Below, piece after piece: positions 1 through 7,519 of a DNA stretch of 59,446 bases. Positions within the stretch are counted from its first letter, which is position 1. Every line of letters starts with the position of its first letter. The position numbers and the translations under genes are program-made. This DNA is from an uncultured Lachnospiraceae bacterium. GTDB taxonomy: Bacteria > Bacillota > Clostridia > Lachnospirales > Lachnospiraceae. The notes under the pieces are model-generated. The model did no database searches, was not told the origin of the DNA, and saw only the letters and a program-made list of their open reading frames with translations. Location: positions 1 to 59,446 of the forward strand of contig CAJUJP010000026.1 in NCBI GenBank assembly GCA_910586615.1, read 5' to 3'.

Positions 1-199
1 TTGCACCCTGTTTGTCAGCGTTGATGATAAGTTAGTTTCTATACTTCCTTATCACCGTAAAACTAATGTTTTCGGGGTCTGTCTCTCTTTTGCAATATAC
101 GCCCACATTATCTCTTGGATAGTTTCAAACGCCTAAAATACGGCATTTATTAGCATTTTGTTAGTTACGTGTCACTTACCCATAAGCATTCATATTCAC
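1..199. other. Gene-free left edge
   Basis: I see no open reading frame with a ribosome binding site here. The stretch is A+T-rich and lies downstream of the toxin gene on the minus strand. A short broken reading frame on the minus strand has no recognisable family. Confidence 0.5.
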
Positions 200-676
200 T
201 CACCTTGTTTTATTCAACCCATTCAAAATATTATTTATGTCCGTCAAAACAATCCTGATTCCTCTTTTATTTAGTCTAATTACCTTTCTCACAATACCAT
301 TTATTTCTGCTGACAGTTTATCATTTATCTTAACAGGCACAGTATTGTTTTCAATCATATACTGACAGTCAATATATTCTTCACTCACTGGACATACATT
401 CTGTATTAAAAAAGCTCTGTACTTTCCATTTACATATCCAAATCGTAAACCATCATATTCCTTATATCTCTTTTTCTTCTCCTCATATAATGCCTTATAT
501 TTTTCCGTTTTAGATGATATAGGCACCATCCAAAAATATCCATCCATCTCAAAACAATAGAAACAGGGTCTCCCATGCACTCCTGCCTCATCACTATCCT
601 TATTTCCCATTAATCCACATTTGGGAAACCTCTTATAATACTCATCTTTGATAAAATAAAAATTACCCGTATTCAA
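200..676 (-). CDS. CptN/ToxN-like type III toxin endoribonuclease
   Basis: Predicted endoribonuclease toxin of the ToxN/AbiQ/CptN group, which is held inactive by a repeat-containing RNA rather than a protein. The reading frame is open upstream, but I place the start at a TTG (676-674). An AGGAG (686-682) sits five bases before it, and the protein then begins M-N-T-G-N-F-Y-F-I-K-D, as I recall for CptN-type toxins. That gives 158 residues, usual for the family. Recognisable segments are the RPCFYCFEMDGYFWMVPISS block (family: R-P-F/Y, then I/V-P-I/L-S-S) and the C-terminal R-K-V-I-R-L-N-K-R-G-I-R-I. An intrinsic terminator and two pseudoknot repeats lie immediately upstream, which is the diagnostic layout of type III systems. 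The toxin would be read by leakage through that terminator. Family assignment is from memory of motifs, not from a search. Confidence 0.8.
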   Translation of the reverse strand: MNTGNFYFIKDEYYKRFPKCGLMGNKDSDEAGVHGRPCFYCFEMDGYFWMVPISSKTEKYKALYEEKKKRYKEYDGLRFGYVNGKYRAFLIQNVCPVSEEYIDCQYMIENNTVPVKINDKLSAEINGIVRKVIRLNKRGIRIVLTDINNILNGLNKTR

Positions 677-691
677 AATATCTCCTATGTA

Positions 692-719
692 CAAAAAATG
701 CTCCGCTGTTAAGCGGAGC
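692..719 (-). terminator. Intrinsic terminator between antitoxin RNA and toxin
   Basis: A perfect 8-bp stem GCTCCGCT / AGCGGAGC (719-712 with 707-700) closes a TAAC loop and is followed by A and six T. In type III toxin-antitoxin loci such a terminator gives excess antitoxin RNA over toxin mRNA. The toxin ribosome binding site begins six bases after the T run. Confidence 0.9.
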
Positions 720-720
720 A

Positions 721-848
721 CAAATATTCGTATCCCAGCCATTTGTTAGTCGCTCGCTGGGTAGCGAAAAATATTTGCATCTGCACCTTTTCTATAAATG
801 CCGATATGCAGTTCCGGCAGAATAATAAGAGGTTCAACTGAACTTCTT
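721..848 (-). ncRNA. Type III antitoxin RNA with two pseudoknot repeats
   Basis: Two imperfect repeats with a 47-nt period each end in GATnnnAATATTT (781-769 and 734-722). Each repeat contains an H-type pseudoknot. In repeat 1, TGCCG (819-815) pairs with CGGCA (803-799), and CTGCA (811-807) pairs with TGCAG (785-781). In repeat 2, TCGCT (767-763) pairs with AGCGA (754-750), and CCCAGC (761-756) pairs with GCTGGG (739-734). In both, the last paired base is the G of the GAT motif, so the structures are in the same register although their stems share almost no sequence. This is what is known for ToxI/CptI antitoxins. The 5' end is inferred from the -10 box. Confidence 0.82.
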
Positions 849-854
849 ACTTAT

Positions 855-860
855 ATTATA
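855..860 (-). promoter_or_regulatory. -10 box for the antitoxin-toxin transcript
   Basis: TATAAT at 860-855 lies about 35 bases before the first pseudoknot. I see no good -35 box at 17 bases (GTAGAT is weak). The predicted start is near 848. Confidence 0.6.
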
Positions 861-904
861 CTCACTTTCTGATAAATATCTACTGGCATTTTATACAAAA
901 ACCA

Positions 905-939
905 GACAAAATCCCCAAAACACATAAGTTCTGGGGATT
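905..939 (-). terminator. Terminator after rplM-rpsI
   Basis: AATCCCCA and TGGGGATT (939-932 with 917-910) form a stem on the minus strand followed by a short T run. It ends the rplM-rpsI transcript about 50 bases after the rpsI stop and insulates it from the toxin-antitoxin promoter. Confidence 0.75.
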
Positions 940-992
940 GAAATCCATATTTGATATTCCGTTTGCCTATCTTAAGAGAAAATTCCACAGAA

Positions 993-1400
993 TTATCTCT
1001 TCGAGAACTGAGGAGCACGTCTCGCTGCTTTGAGGCCGTACTTCTTTCTCTCCTTCATACGAGGATCTCTTGTCAGATAACCGGCTTTCTTCAAAGTAGG
1101 TCTGTAATCTCCATCTGCCTGAAGCAGAGCTCTTGCAATACCATGTCTGATCGCGCCGGCCTGGCCTGTATAACCGCCGCCTTTAACTGTGATGATCGCA
1201 TCAAACTTATCTACGGTATCTGTTGCCGCAAGAGGCTGACGAACGATAACCTTCAACGTCTCTAAACCAAAATAATTGTCGATGTCTCTCTTATTGATCG
1301 TGATCTGACCCTTACCCGGTACTAAATACACTCTGGCAATAGATTTCTTTCTTCTGCCTGTGCCATAATATTTTGCTTCTGCTTTCGCTGACTTAGCCAT
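993..1400 (-). CDS. rpsI: 30S ribosomal protein S9
   Basis: Small-subunit head protein whose C-terminal tail reaches the P-site tRNA. It has 135 residues, near the usual 130. The opening YGTGRRKKSIARVYL block and the basic tail ending in QFSKR are family signatures; the S-K-R terminus is intact. An AAAGGAG nine bases before the ATG supports the start. It follows rplM by 29 bases and is the last gene of that operon, ahead of the hairpin at 905-939. Confidence 0.98.
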   Translation of the reverse strand: MAKSAKAEAKYYGTGRRKKSIARVYLVPGKGQITINKRDIDNYFGLETLKVIVRQPLAATDTVDKFDAIITVKGGGYTGQAGAIRHGIARALLQADGDYRPTLKKAGYLTRDPRMKERKKYGLKAARRAPQFSKR

Positions 1401-1429
1401 TCTTATTTTCTCCTTTCAGTCCCAGTGAA

Positions 1430-1858
1430 TTAAAATGTTAATACTTCCGGCTTCTGTGCTGCCTGCTGATGTTCCGGTCCGGCATATACATGAAGCTTCG
1501 TGTACATTTGTCTTCCCAAAGGTCCTTTTGGAAGCATACCCTTTACTGCGTGCTCTACAACCCGCTCAGGATGCTTGTTCAACATCTCTTTCAAGGTGGT
1601 CTCTTTCATACCGCCTACATAATCTGAGTGATGATAATAAATTTTCTGGTCTAACTTCTTGCCTGTCACTTTCACCTTCTCGGCATTCACTACGATCACA
1701 TAATCGCCTGTATCAATATGCGGTGTAAAGATCGGTTTATTCTTGCCTCTGAGCACCTTAGCAACCTCAGATGATAAACGGCCGAGTGTCATATCTGTCG
1801 CGTCAACTACATACCATTTTCTTTCGATTGTAGCCGGACTTGCCATAAATGTCTTCAT
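1430..1858 (-). CDS. rplM: 50S ribosomal protein L13
   Basis: Early-assembling large-subunit protein of 142 residues, the normal size. The N-terminal W-Y-V-V-D-A-T-D-M-T-L-G-R-L and the GMLPKGPLGRQM block near residue 108 are diagnostic. A GGAGG lies before the ATG. It is the first gene of an rplM-rpsI operon with its own consensus promoter and a leader of about 260 nt, a place where some Firmicutes carry an L13-binding autoregulatory leader. Confidence 0.98.
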   Translation of the reverse strand: MKTFMASPATIERKWYVVDATDMTLGRLSSEVAKVLRGKNKPIFTPHIDTGDYVIVVNAEKVKVTGKKLDQKIYYHHSDYVGGMKETTLKEMLNKHPERVVEHAVKGMLPKGPLGRQMYTKLHVYAGPEHQQAAQKPEVLTF

Positions 1859-2123
1859 TGTAATCCTCCATTCTTACTGAACCTGCAAATTTGAGCGTAA
1901 ACACAAATCTGCCTGTGAAAAAATATTTCTCACAGTACGATCTTCATACTTATGATTGTCTTTCGACTGTTTGTGCTGTCTCTCCGGTTCTTCGCGCGGA
2001 TGTCCGGGCCGCACTCACCAACCTTCGTGACAACGGGTTGTATTTCTTACATTAACTGTAAGATCTGATATTTAAAATGTCTCTGCCGGGGCTTTGGCAT
2101 AACATTTTTAAACACTGTCACAG
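1859..2123 (-). promoter_or_regulatory. Long rplM leader, possible L13 autoregulatory RNA
   Basis: About 265 nt lie between the predicted transcription start and the rplM ATG. Small hairpins are visible: CTTAC/GTAAG around 2060-2044 and CTGTGA/TCACAG around 1935-1912. No gene is seen. An L13-responsive leader is known upstream of rplM in Bacillus; I cannot show that this is the same structure. Confidence 0.45.
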
Positions 2124-2129
2124 TTACCT

Positions 2130-2158
2130 ATTATATTATACGTGTCCGCGTGTGTCAA
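2130..2158 (-). promoter_or_regulatory. Perfect consensus sigma-A promoter for rplM-rpsI
   Basis: TTGACA (2158-2153), a 17-base spacer and TATAAT (2135-2130). Both hexamers and the spacing match the consensus exactly, which suits a highly expressed ribosomal operon. Confidence 0.9.
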
Positions 2159-2234
2159 CCATTTTTTGCCTTGAATTTACGCTTGTTTTCATGTTTCGAA
2201 GTGTAAAGTTCATTTCCACTTTATCCCTTTGTTT

Positions 2235-3116
2235 TCAAGATTTCAAACCCTCATCCAGATACTCAATCTGCATCAGCGTAAGCCCGCAGGCAGGCGCAGT
2301 AGGTCCTGCTGTCTGCCTGTCTCCTGCTTCCAGGATCTCCTGCACTTTCCAAGGCGGAATATGCCCTCTTCCCACATCCATCAGTGTTCCTGCTATGATC
2401 CGTACCATATTATAAAGGAATCCACGGCCGGATACGCGGATCACGATTTCTCTGCATTCCGCCTTGCCGCCTTGCACCGCCGCACTATCGTCTTTTACAC
2501 CGCAGTCCGCCTCTTTTTCTCCTGTCGGATCAAGGCCCTTCTCTGCTCCTTCTCCCCTGTTCATGCCCCCGTATTCAGTCCGTTCTTCCCGCACTTCCAC
2601 GCAGTCCACCTGCCTGACAGTAGTCTCCACCTGTGCCTCTGTACTGCAAAAGCTTTTAAAATCATGTATCCCCACCAGATATTCCGCCGCCTGCCGCATC
2701 AGGGAAACATCCAGCGGTATATATGTAAAATGGGAATAAAACCTTTTCGTCGGAAGCGGAAAAGGGGCACAGTAGATCCGATACTCGTAGGTTTTGCGGC
2801 TGGCGCAGCGGCGTGGATGGAACTTCCCGTCCACCTCCTCGGATTTCTGTATTCTGATGTCCTCCGGCAGACGCCTGTTTAACGCATAAGAAATCTTATC
2901 AGCGGGAATCGGGCTTTCCGTGTCAAAAACGGCCACATTGCCCAATGCATGAACGCCGGAATCCGTGCGGCTGGCACCAATCACCTCGATCTTTTCTCCC
3001 AGAAGCTCAGAAAGGCATCTGTTCAAGATGCCTTCTATTGTCTCTCCATTCGGTTGTACCTGCCATCCATGATAATTTGTCCCGTCATAGGCGACAGTTA
3101 ATCTGACTCTCTTCAT
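2235..3116 (-). CDS. truA: tRNA pseudouridine(38-40) synthase TruA
   Basis: Isomerises uridines 38-40 in the anticodon arm of tRNAs. The catalytic aspartate lies in G-A-S-R-T-D-S-G-V-H-A near residue 52, and the C-terminal G-R-G-F-L-Y-N-M-V-R-I-I-A-G-T-L block is intact. The protein has 293 residues, against roughly 245-260 for typical TruA. The surplus is a charged, low-complexity insertion at about residues 178-220, just before the strand leading into GFLYNMVR. The gene sits 10 bases after ecfT in the usual ecfT-truA order. Confidence 0.96.
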   Translation of the reverse strand: MKRVRLTVAYDGTNYHGWQVQPNGETIEGILNRCLSELLGEKIEVIGASRTDSGVHALGNVAVFDTESPIPADKISYALNRRLPEDIRIQKSEEVDGKFHPRRCASRKTYEYRIYCAPFPLPTKRFYSHFTYIPLDVSLMRQAAEYLVGIHDFKSFCSTEAQVETTVRQVDCVEVREERTEYGGMNRGEGAEKGLDPTGEKEADCGVKDDSAAVQGGKAECREIVIRVSGRGFLYNMVRIIAGTLMDVGRGHIPPWKVQEILEAGDRQTAGPTAPACGLTLMQIEYLDEGLKS

Positions 3117-3126
3117 CTTCCCTCCG

Positions 3127-3927
3127 TCACAGATAAATCCTGATTACCACACACAGCGCAAAATACGCCGCCAGTACACCATAGGCAATCCGATCCCGGC
3201 CTGCGTATCTCAAAGGCTTCATCTTCGTCCTGTTCTCTCCGCCCCGATAGCACCGTGCCTCCATAGCCATGGCAAGGTCATTTGCCCGGCGGAAAGCAGA
3301 GATAAACAGCGGTACAAGAAGGGGCACCATAGCCCTGGCCTTCTTGATCAGGTTTCCGCTCTCGAAATCTGCGCCTCTGGCAATCTGCGCCTTCATGATC
3401 TTATCTGTCTCCTCCAGTAGAATCGGGATAAACCGCAGTGCAATGGACATCATCATCGCTACTTCGTGCACCGGAACTTTGCACACTTTCAGCGGCTTCA
3501 TCAGCTTCTCCATGCCGTCCGTCAGACTGTTTGGCGTGGTAGTCAATGTCATCACCGATGAACCGATGATCAGAAAAGACAGCCGCACAGCCATCATCAC
3601 CGCCAGGTGAAGTCCTTCTCTTGTAATTCTGAATTTCCAGAAAGACACCAGCACCTCACCCGGCGTCAAAAACAGGTTAAAAACCACTGTGATCAGCAGG
3701 ATAAAAACGATCGCCCTCATACCTTTTACCATAAACTTAAAAGGCACATTGGACAACTTGATCATCACGGCCAGAAAAACAGCCGCCGCCACATAGCCTA
3801 CCCAGCTTTTTACCACAAAAAGCGACACGATAAAGCAGACTGTCGCAATCAGTTTTACACGCGGGTCCAGTTTATGAATGACAGAATCTGTCTGATAATA
3901 CTGGCCCAATGTAATATCTCGTAACAT
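3127..3927 (-). CDS. ecfT: ECF transporter transmembrane component EcfT
   Basis: Membrane scaffold of the group II energy-coupling factor transporter. It couples the EcfA1/EcfA2 ATPases to interchangeable vitamin-binding S components. It has 266 residues and several hydrophobic helices. The two cytoplasmic coupling motifs are visible as A-R-G in QIARGADFESG (about 180-190) and A-R-x-x-R-G in MEARCYRGG (about 218-227). It is encoded after ecfA1 and ecfA2 in the same direction. BioY at 39132 is a likely client S component. Confidence 0.95.
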   Translation of the reverse strand: MLRDITLGQYYQTDSVIHKLDPRVKLIATVCFIVSLFVVKSWVGYVAAAVFLAVMIKLSNVPFKFMVKGMRAIVFILLITVVFNLFLTPGEVLVSFWKFRITREGLHLAVMMAVRLSFLIIGSSVMTLTTTPNSLTDGMEKLMKPLKVCKVPVHEVAMMMSIALRFIPILLEETDKIMKAQIARGADFESGNLIKKARAMVPLLVPLFISAFRRANDLAMAMEARCYRGGENRTKMKPLRYAGRDRIAYGVLAAYFALCVVIRIYL

Positions 3928-3979
3928 AATTTATTCCTTCTTTCCAAACACCTCAGGGGATTTTCTCAGCTTTATTCAT

Positions 3980-4828
3980 TCACTTTCCAAGAGCCTGCAT
4001 GATCTCCTGTGCCGCTTCTCTGATCGTGGTAGCGTCTGTGCGCACCGGCATTCCTCCCTCATGAAGCGCCTGCATAATGTATGTCACCTGAGGTGCCGCA
4101 AGCCCAATCTCTTCCAGTTCCCGATAGTGTTTAAAGACCTCTTTCGGCACATCATCATACAGCACACTGCCTTGATTCATCACAATGATTCGTTCCACAT
4201 ATTTGGCCACATCTTCCATACTGTGGGACACGAGAATCACAGTAATACCTGTCTCCTCTTTCAGTCTGGCAATCTGGTCAAGGATCTCATCCCGGCCCTT
4301 GGGATCCAGCCCGGCCGTAGGCTCATCCAAAATGAGTACCTCCGGTTTCATGGCAAGCACGCCTGCAATGGCTACTCTCCGCTTCTGCCCTCCTGACAGA
4401 TCAAAAGGTGACTGATAGAAATATTCATCCTCAAGCCCCACCTGCTTGAGCGCGGCATAGGCTCTCAACTCCGTTTCCTTCTGGCTCAGTCCCAGATTCT
4501 TCGGTCCGAAGCATACATCTTTAAAGACATCTATTTCGAACAGCTGATGCTCCGGATATTGAAAGACCAGACCGACCTTACTGCGCAGTTTCTTCTTATT
4601 ATAATCTTCGGCATGAATATCTTCCCCGTTAAAATAAATACTGCCGCCGGTAGGCTTGATCAGCCCGTTCAGATGCTGCACCAGTGTAGACTTACCGGAG
4701 CCGGTATGTCCGATCAGCCCGATGAACTGCCCGTCCGGAATCACAAGATTGATATCCTTAAGCGCATGTACCGCAAGTGTAGTGTCATCACCGTATACAT
4801 AATTTACATGATCTAAGATAATTGACAT
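3980..4828 (-). CDS. ecfA2: ECF transporter ATPase EcfA2
   Basis: One of the two nucleotide-binding subunits of the ECF module. Walker A is GHTGSGKSTLVQHLNG (about 39-54), the ABC signature is LSGGQKRRVAIAGVLAM (about 143), and Walker B with the catalytic glutamate is VLILDEPTAGLDP (about 164). Length is 282 residues, normal. It lies 227 bases after ecfA1 and 52 bases before ecfT. Confidence 0.95.
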   Translation of the reverse strand: MSIILDHVNYVYGDDTTLAVHALKDINLVIPDGQFIGLIGHTGSGKSTLVQHLNGLIKPTGGSIYFNGEDIHAEDYNKKKLRSKVGLVFQYPEHQLFEIDVFKDVCFGPKNLGLSQKETELRAYAALKQVGLEDEYFYQSPFDLSGGQKRRVAIAGVLAMKPEVLILDEPTAGLDPKGRDEILDQIARLKEETGITVILVSHSMEDVAKYVERIIVMNQGSVLYDDVPKEVFKHYRELEEIGLAAPQVTYIMQALHEGGMPVRTDATTIREAAQEIMQALGK

Positions 4829-5055
4829 TATACTGTCCTTTCATCTGTTTTCTGCCGTTTCCACTTGTTCCTGTTTTTATTTGCTGTCGTCTTCACTTAT
4901 TTTCATTTGCTGCCGTTTCCATTTTAGAACTACATACAAATACCTGCCTGCAAGTGTTTGTAATATCTTTTGATGCAATGCTTGCTTTCAAAACTTTAAT
5001 TCTATATGGCGCCTTAAGCAGCCATAGAAAATACTTTACACAATGTTTCGGCTAT
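4829..5055 (-). other. Gap between ecfA1 and ecfA2
   Basis: No gene is seen. A hairpin TTCTATGGC / GCCATATAGAA lies near 5027-5000 on the minus strand, with no T run. It may be an intercistronic processing or stability element. Confidence 0.35.
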
Positions 5056-5919
5056 TTATTTTACAGATTGTCCCGCCTTAAGCAGTTCCTTCGTCAATTC
5101 CTCCACCGTCAGAATCCCGTTGGGCAGATTCACCCCCATCTTTTGCAGTTCATGGGCAAGCAGTGTCACCTGGGGCACATCCAGCCGTAGTTCCTTCAAC
5201 TTCTCCACCTGTGAAAAAATCTCCCGCGGCGTTCCCTGCATGGCTATTTTTCCTTTATCCATAACAAAAACTTTATCGGCATGAATAATCTCTTCCATAT
5301 AATGGGTGATCAGTACCACCGTAATGCCTTCCACATCGTTCAAGCCTCTCACGGCGCGAACCACTTCCTTGCGTCCGTTGGGATCAAGCATTGCGGTAGG
5401 CTCGTCCAGGATAATACACTTTGGATGCATGGCAATCACGCCTGCAATAGAAACACGCTGCTTCTGTCCGCCTGATAGCTTATTCGGTGAAAATTTGCGG
5501 TAAGCATACATTCCTACTGCTTTCAGGCTCTCTTCCACGCGCTCCCAGATTTCCTCCGTAGGCACACCCATATTTTCCGGGCCGAATCCCACATCCTCTT
5601 CCACTACCTGGCCGATGATCTGATTGTCGGGATTCTGAAAAACCATCCCCGCTTCCTGCCTGATATTCCATAAGTCCTTATCATCCTGCGTGTTCATGCC
5701 GTCCACCCACACAGTTCCCTCTGTGGGATAAAGAATGGCATTGATGTGCTTGGCCAGCGTAGACTTTCCGGAACCATTATGTCCCAGAATCGCCACGAAA
5801 TCTCCCTGTTCCACATCCAGGTCCACTTCATCCACCGCACGGGTAATTCCTTCCACATTGCCTTCCTCATCACGCCGTATATATTCAAATACCAGTTGTT
5901 CTGTTCTGATAATTCCCAT
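5056..5919 (-). CDS. ecfA1: ECF transporter ATPase EcfA1
   Basis: Second ATPase of the ECF transporter. Walker A is GHNGSGKSTLAKHIN (about 43-57), the signature is LSGGQKQRVSIAGVIAM and Walker B is CIILDEPTAMLDP. It has 287 residues. It is the first gene of ecfA1-ecfA2-ecfT-truA. In many Firmicutes this string directly follows rplQ; here about 5 kb of unrelated genes separate the two. Confidence 0.95.
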   Translation of the reverse strand: MGIIRTEQLVFEYIRRDEEGNVEGITRAVDEVDLDVEQGDFVAILGHNGSGKSTLAKHINAILYPTEGTVWVDGMNTQDDKDLWNIRQEAGMVFQNPDNQIIGQVVEEDVGFGPENMGVPTEEIWERVEESLKAVGMYAYRKFSPNKLSGGQKQRVSIAGVIAMHPKCIILDEPTAMLDPNGRKEVVRAVRGLNDVEGITVVLITHYMEEIIHADKVFVMDKGKIAMQGTPREIFSQVEKLKELRLDVPQVTLLAHELQKMGVNLPNGILTVEELTKELLKAGQSVK

Positions 5920-6031
5920 TTACTCTGTAAACTCCTGCCATATAACAAAATCACTGCTTTTCTTCGCTATTATACTAATTAATCCCCGAAAACACAAGTT
6001 TTTCCTTAGATACCATTTTTATTTTGTGCTA

Positions 6032-6147
6032 TAATGATGCTGTCCACTCTTTGGGGCGCACTTCGCTGTCACAATTCAGGCAGTACGCATCATTAACTGC
6101 CAGAAGTACAGCCTGCTCTTGACATTTGCTATCATTTTCAACTTAAT
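6032..6147 (+). promoter_or_regulatory. Two candidate promoters and structured leader of the M15 peptidase
   Basis: An extended -10 TGCTATAAT (TATAAT at 6032-6037) and a second promoter TTGACA (6119-6124), 17 bases, CTTAAT (6142-6147) both point toward the M15 gene. The leader from the first promoter can form GGCAGT/ACTGCC around 6078-6102 and a longer-range CTTTGGGG/CCCCAAAG pairing. A hairpin GAAAAATC/GATTTTTC lies at 6186-6204. The gap 5920-6238 holds no gene. Confidence 0.5.
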
Positions 6148-6152
6148 CCCCA

Positions 6153-6179
6153 AAGCGGAGGAATTTCCTTTATCATAAA
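6153..6179 (+). repeat. Dispersed 27-nt motif, copy 1
   Basis: AAGCGGAGGAATTTCCT (6153-6169) followed by a variable tetramer and CATAAA. The same 17-mer, with the CATAAA context, recurs at 34847. Two mismatches occur over 27 bases. Confidence 0.6.
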
Positions 6180-6238
6180 AAACATGAAAAATCTTTGATT
6201 TTTCAATCTAATCATCATATATTAAGGAGACAACACTA

Positions 6239-7423
6239 ATGTCACAAAATAAATCTTCAAAAAAAGTGCCTTCAACACTAAAGGAATTTTTGCACATTGC
6301 CGCCAAACCTCTTATCTTTCTTCTGTTTCTGATCATGGTGTGCTCTTTTCTTGCGCATTACCTTACCAGTTCGGAAACTCTGGAAGAATACGCCCGTGCA
6401 AACCCGGATATAGCCTATGGAAACGCTGCCTCTACGTTGACAGACGAAACTCCCGGCACCGCGCAAAAGTCCTCTGCTGACGGTGATATCTCCGGTACTG
6501 CTCAGAGTTCCTCCGCTGATAGTAATACCTTTGCAGGCGGTAGTATCTCCAATACACCACAACATCCCACTGCAGGCGGTAGTATCCCCGATACACCACA
6601 ACCTCCCACTGTAGGCGGCAATATCTCCGATACACCCTGGCACTCCTCTGCAACTGGAAATGTTTCTGATGCGCCTGATGATTCTGTCCCGGCTGACTCA
6701 ACCGCCGCAGAATCAGATCCTGCCGTGGCAACCGGAACATCAAACACCACTTCGGCATACGATACTATGAAAAGCACTTCCGGGGAAAATAATGATATGA
6801 CAGAATCCACAGATCGAACCACTTATCAGACCGGCTTCTATTATGAGCCTTTAAGTGAAGAAATCAAACAGCGGATCACCGGTATTTCTTATCCCGAAAC
6901 CGGCTGCACCGTACCTTATGAAGATTTGAATTATGTGAGTCTGCTCTATATAGACTTCAATGGTGAAGAACAGACAGGCGAACTGATCTGTAATAAGGCA
7001 ATCGCTCAGGATATGGTAGAAATTTTCTATGAATTATACAGAAATCAGTATCAGATCGAGCGAATCCGCCTGATTGACGAATACGAAGGCGATGATACCC
7101 GATCCATGGAAGACAACAATACATCCTGCTTTAATTACCGGGTCGTTGACGGAACTACAAAACTGTCTAAACACGCACTCGGCTGTGCAATCGATATCAA
7201 TCCGTTTTACAATCCTTATGTGGTCTTCAACCGTCCCACAGCCGGCGAAACCTATATATCCCCCAGAGGAAGTGAGATTTACGCCGACCGCTCACAGAGC
7301 TTTCCTTATAAGATCGACGAAAACGATCTGTGTTACAAACTATTTACTGAGCACGGTTTTACCTGGGGCGGCAACTGGAATTCCAGCAAAGATTACCAGC
7401 ACTTCCAGATCACACTACCCTGA
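6239..7423 (+). CDS. Membrane-anchored M15-family D-Ala-D-Ala carboxypeptidase
   Basis: Predicted peptidoglycan peptidase (M15C/VanY-like) acting outside the membrane. One hydrophobic segment at about residues 24-46 anchors it. Residues about 65-165 are a Ser/Thr/Pro/Gly-rich linker made of 13-residue repeats of the type G-G-S-I-P-D-T-P-Q-P-P-T-V. The catalytic domain fills the C terminus: zinc ligands in S-K-H-A-L-G-C-A-I-D-I-N-P (H and D) and Y-Q-H-F-Q (H), with G-F-T-W-G-G-N-W between them. AAGGAG lies nine bases before the ATG. It converges with the flagellin gene across a shared terminator. Confidence 0.88.
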   Translation: MSQNKSSKKVPSTLKEFLHIAAKPLIFLLFLIMVCSFLAHYLTSSETLEEYARANPDIAYGNAASTLTDETPGTAQKSSADGDISGTAQSSSADSNTFAGGSISNTPQHPTAGGSIPDTPQPPTVGGNISDTPWHSSATGNVSDAPDDSVPADSTAAESDPAVATGTSNTTSAYDTMKSTSGENNDMTESTDRTTYQTGFYYEPLSEEIKQRITGISYPETGCTVPYEDLNYVSLLYIDFNGEEQTGELICNKAIAQDMVEIFYELYRNQYQIERIRLIDEYEGDDTRSMEDNNTSCFNYRVVDGTTKLSKHALGCAIDINPFYNPYVVFNRPTAGETYISPRGSEIYADRSQSFPYKIDENDLCYKLFTEHGFTWGGNWNSSKDYQHFQITLP

Positions 7424-7446
7424 CAGGTGATTTACCCTACGCTAAA

Positions 7447-7484
7447 AATGCTATGGCCTCTGAACATACAGAAACCATAGCATT
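7447..7484. terminator. Bidirectional terminator, M15 peptidase / flagellin
   Basis: AATGCTATGG (7447-7456) pairs perfectly with CCATAGCATT (7475-7484). T-rich tracts follow on both strands, so it can serve both converging genes. Confidence 0.85.
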
Positions 7485-7519
7485 CTTTTATTGCTTTGCT
7501 CTTTTTAACCATATATTAT

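Noticed and set aside
5920..6238. Known riboswitch class (c-di-GMP, c-di-AMP, THF) before the M15 gene
   Set aside because: Stems are visible, but none of the conserved core motifs I know for these classes can be found.
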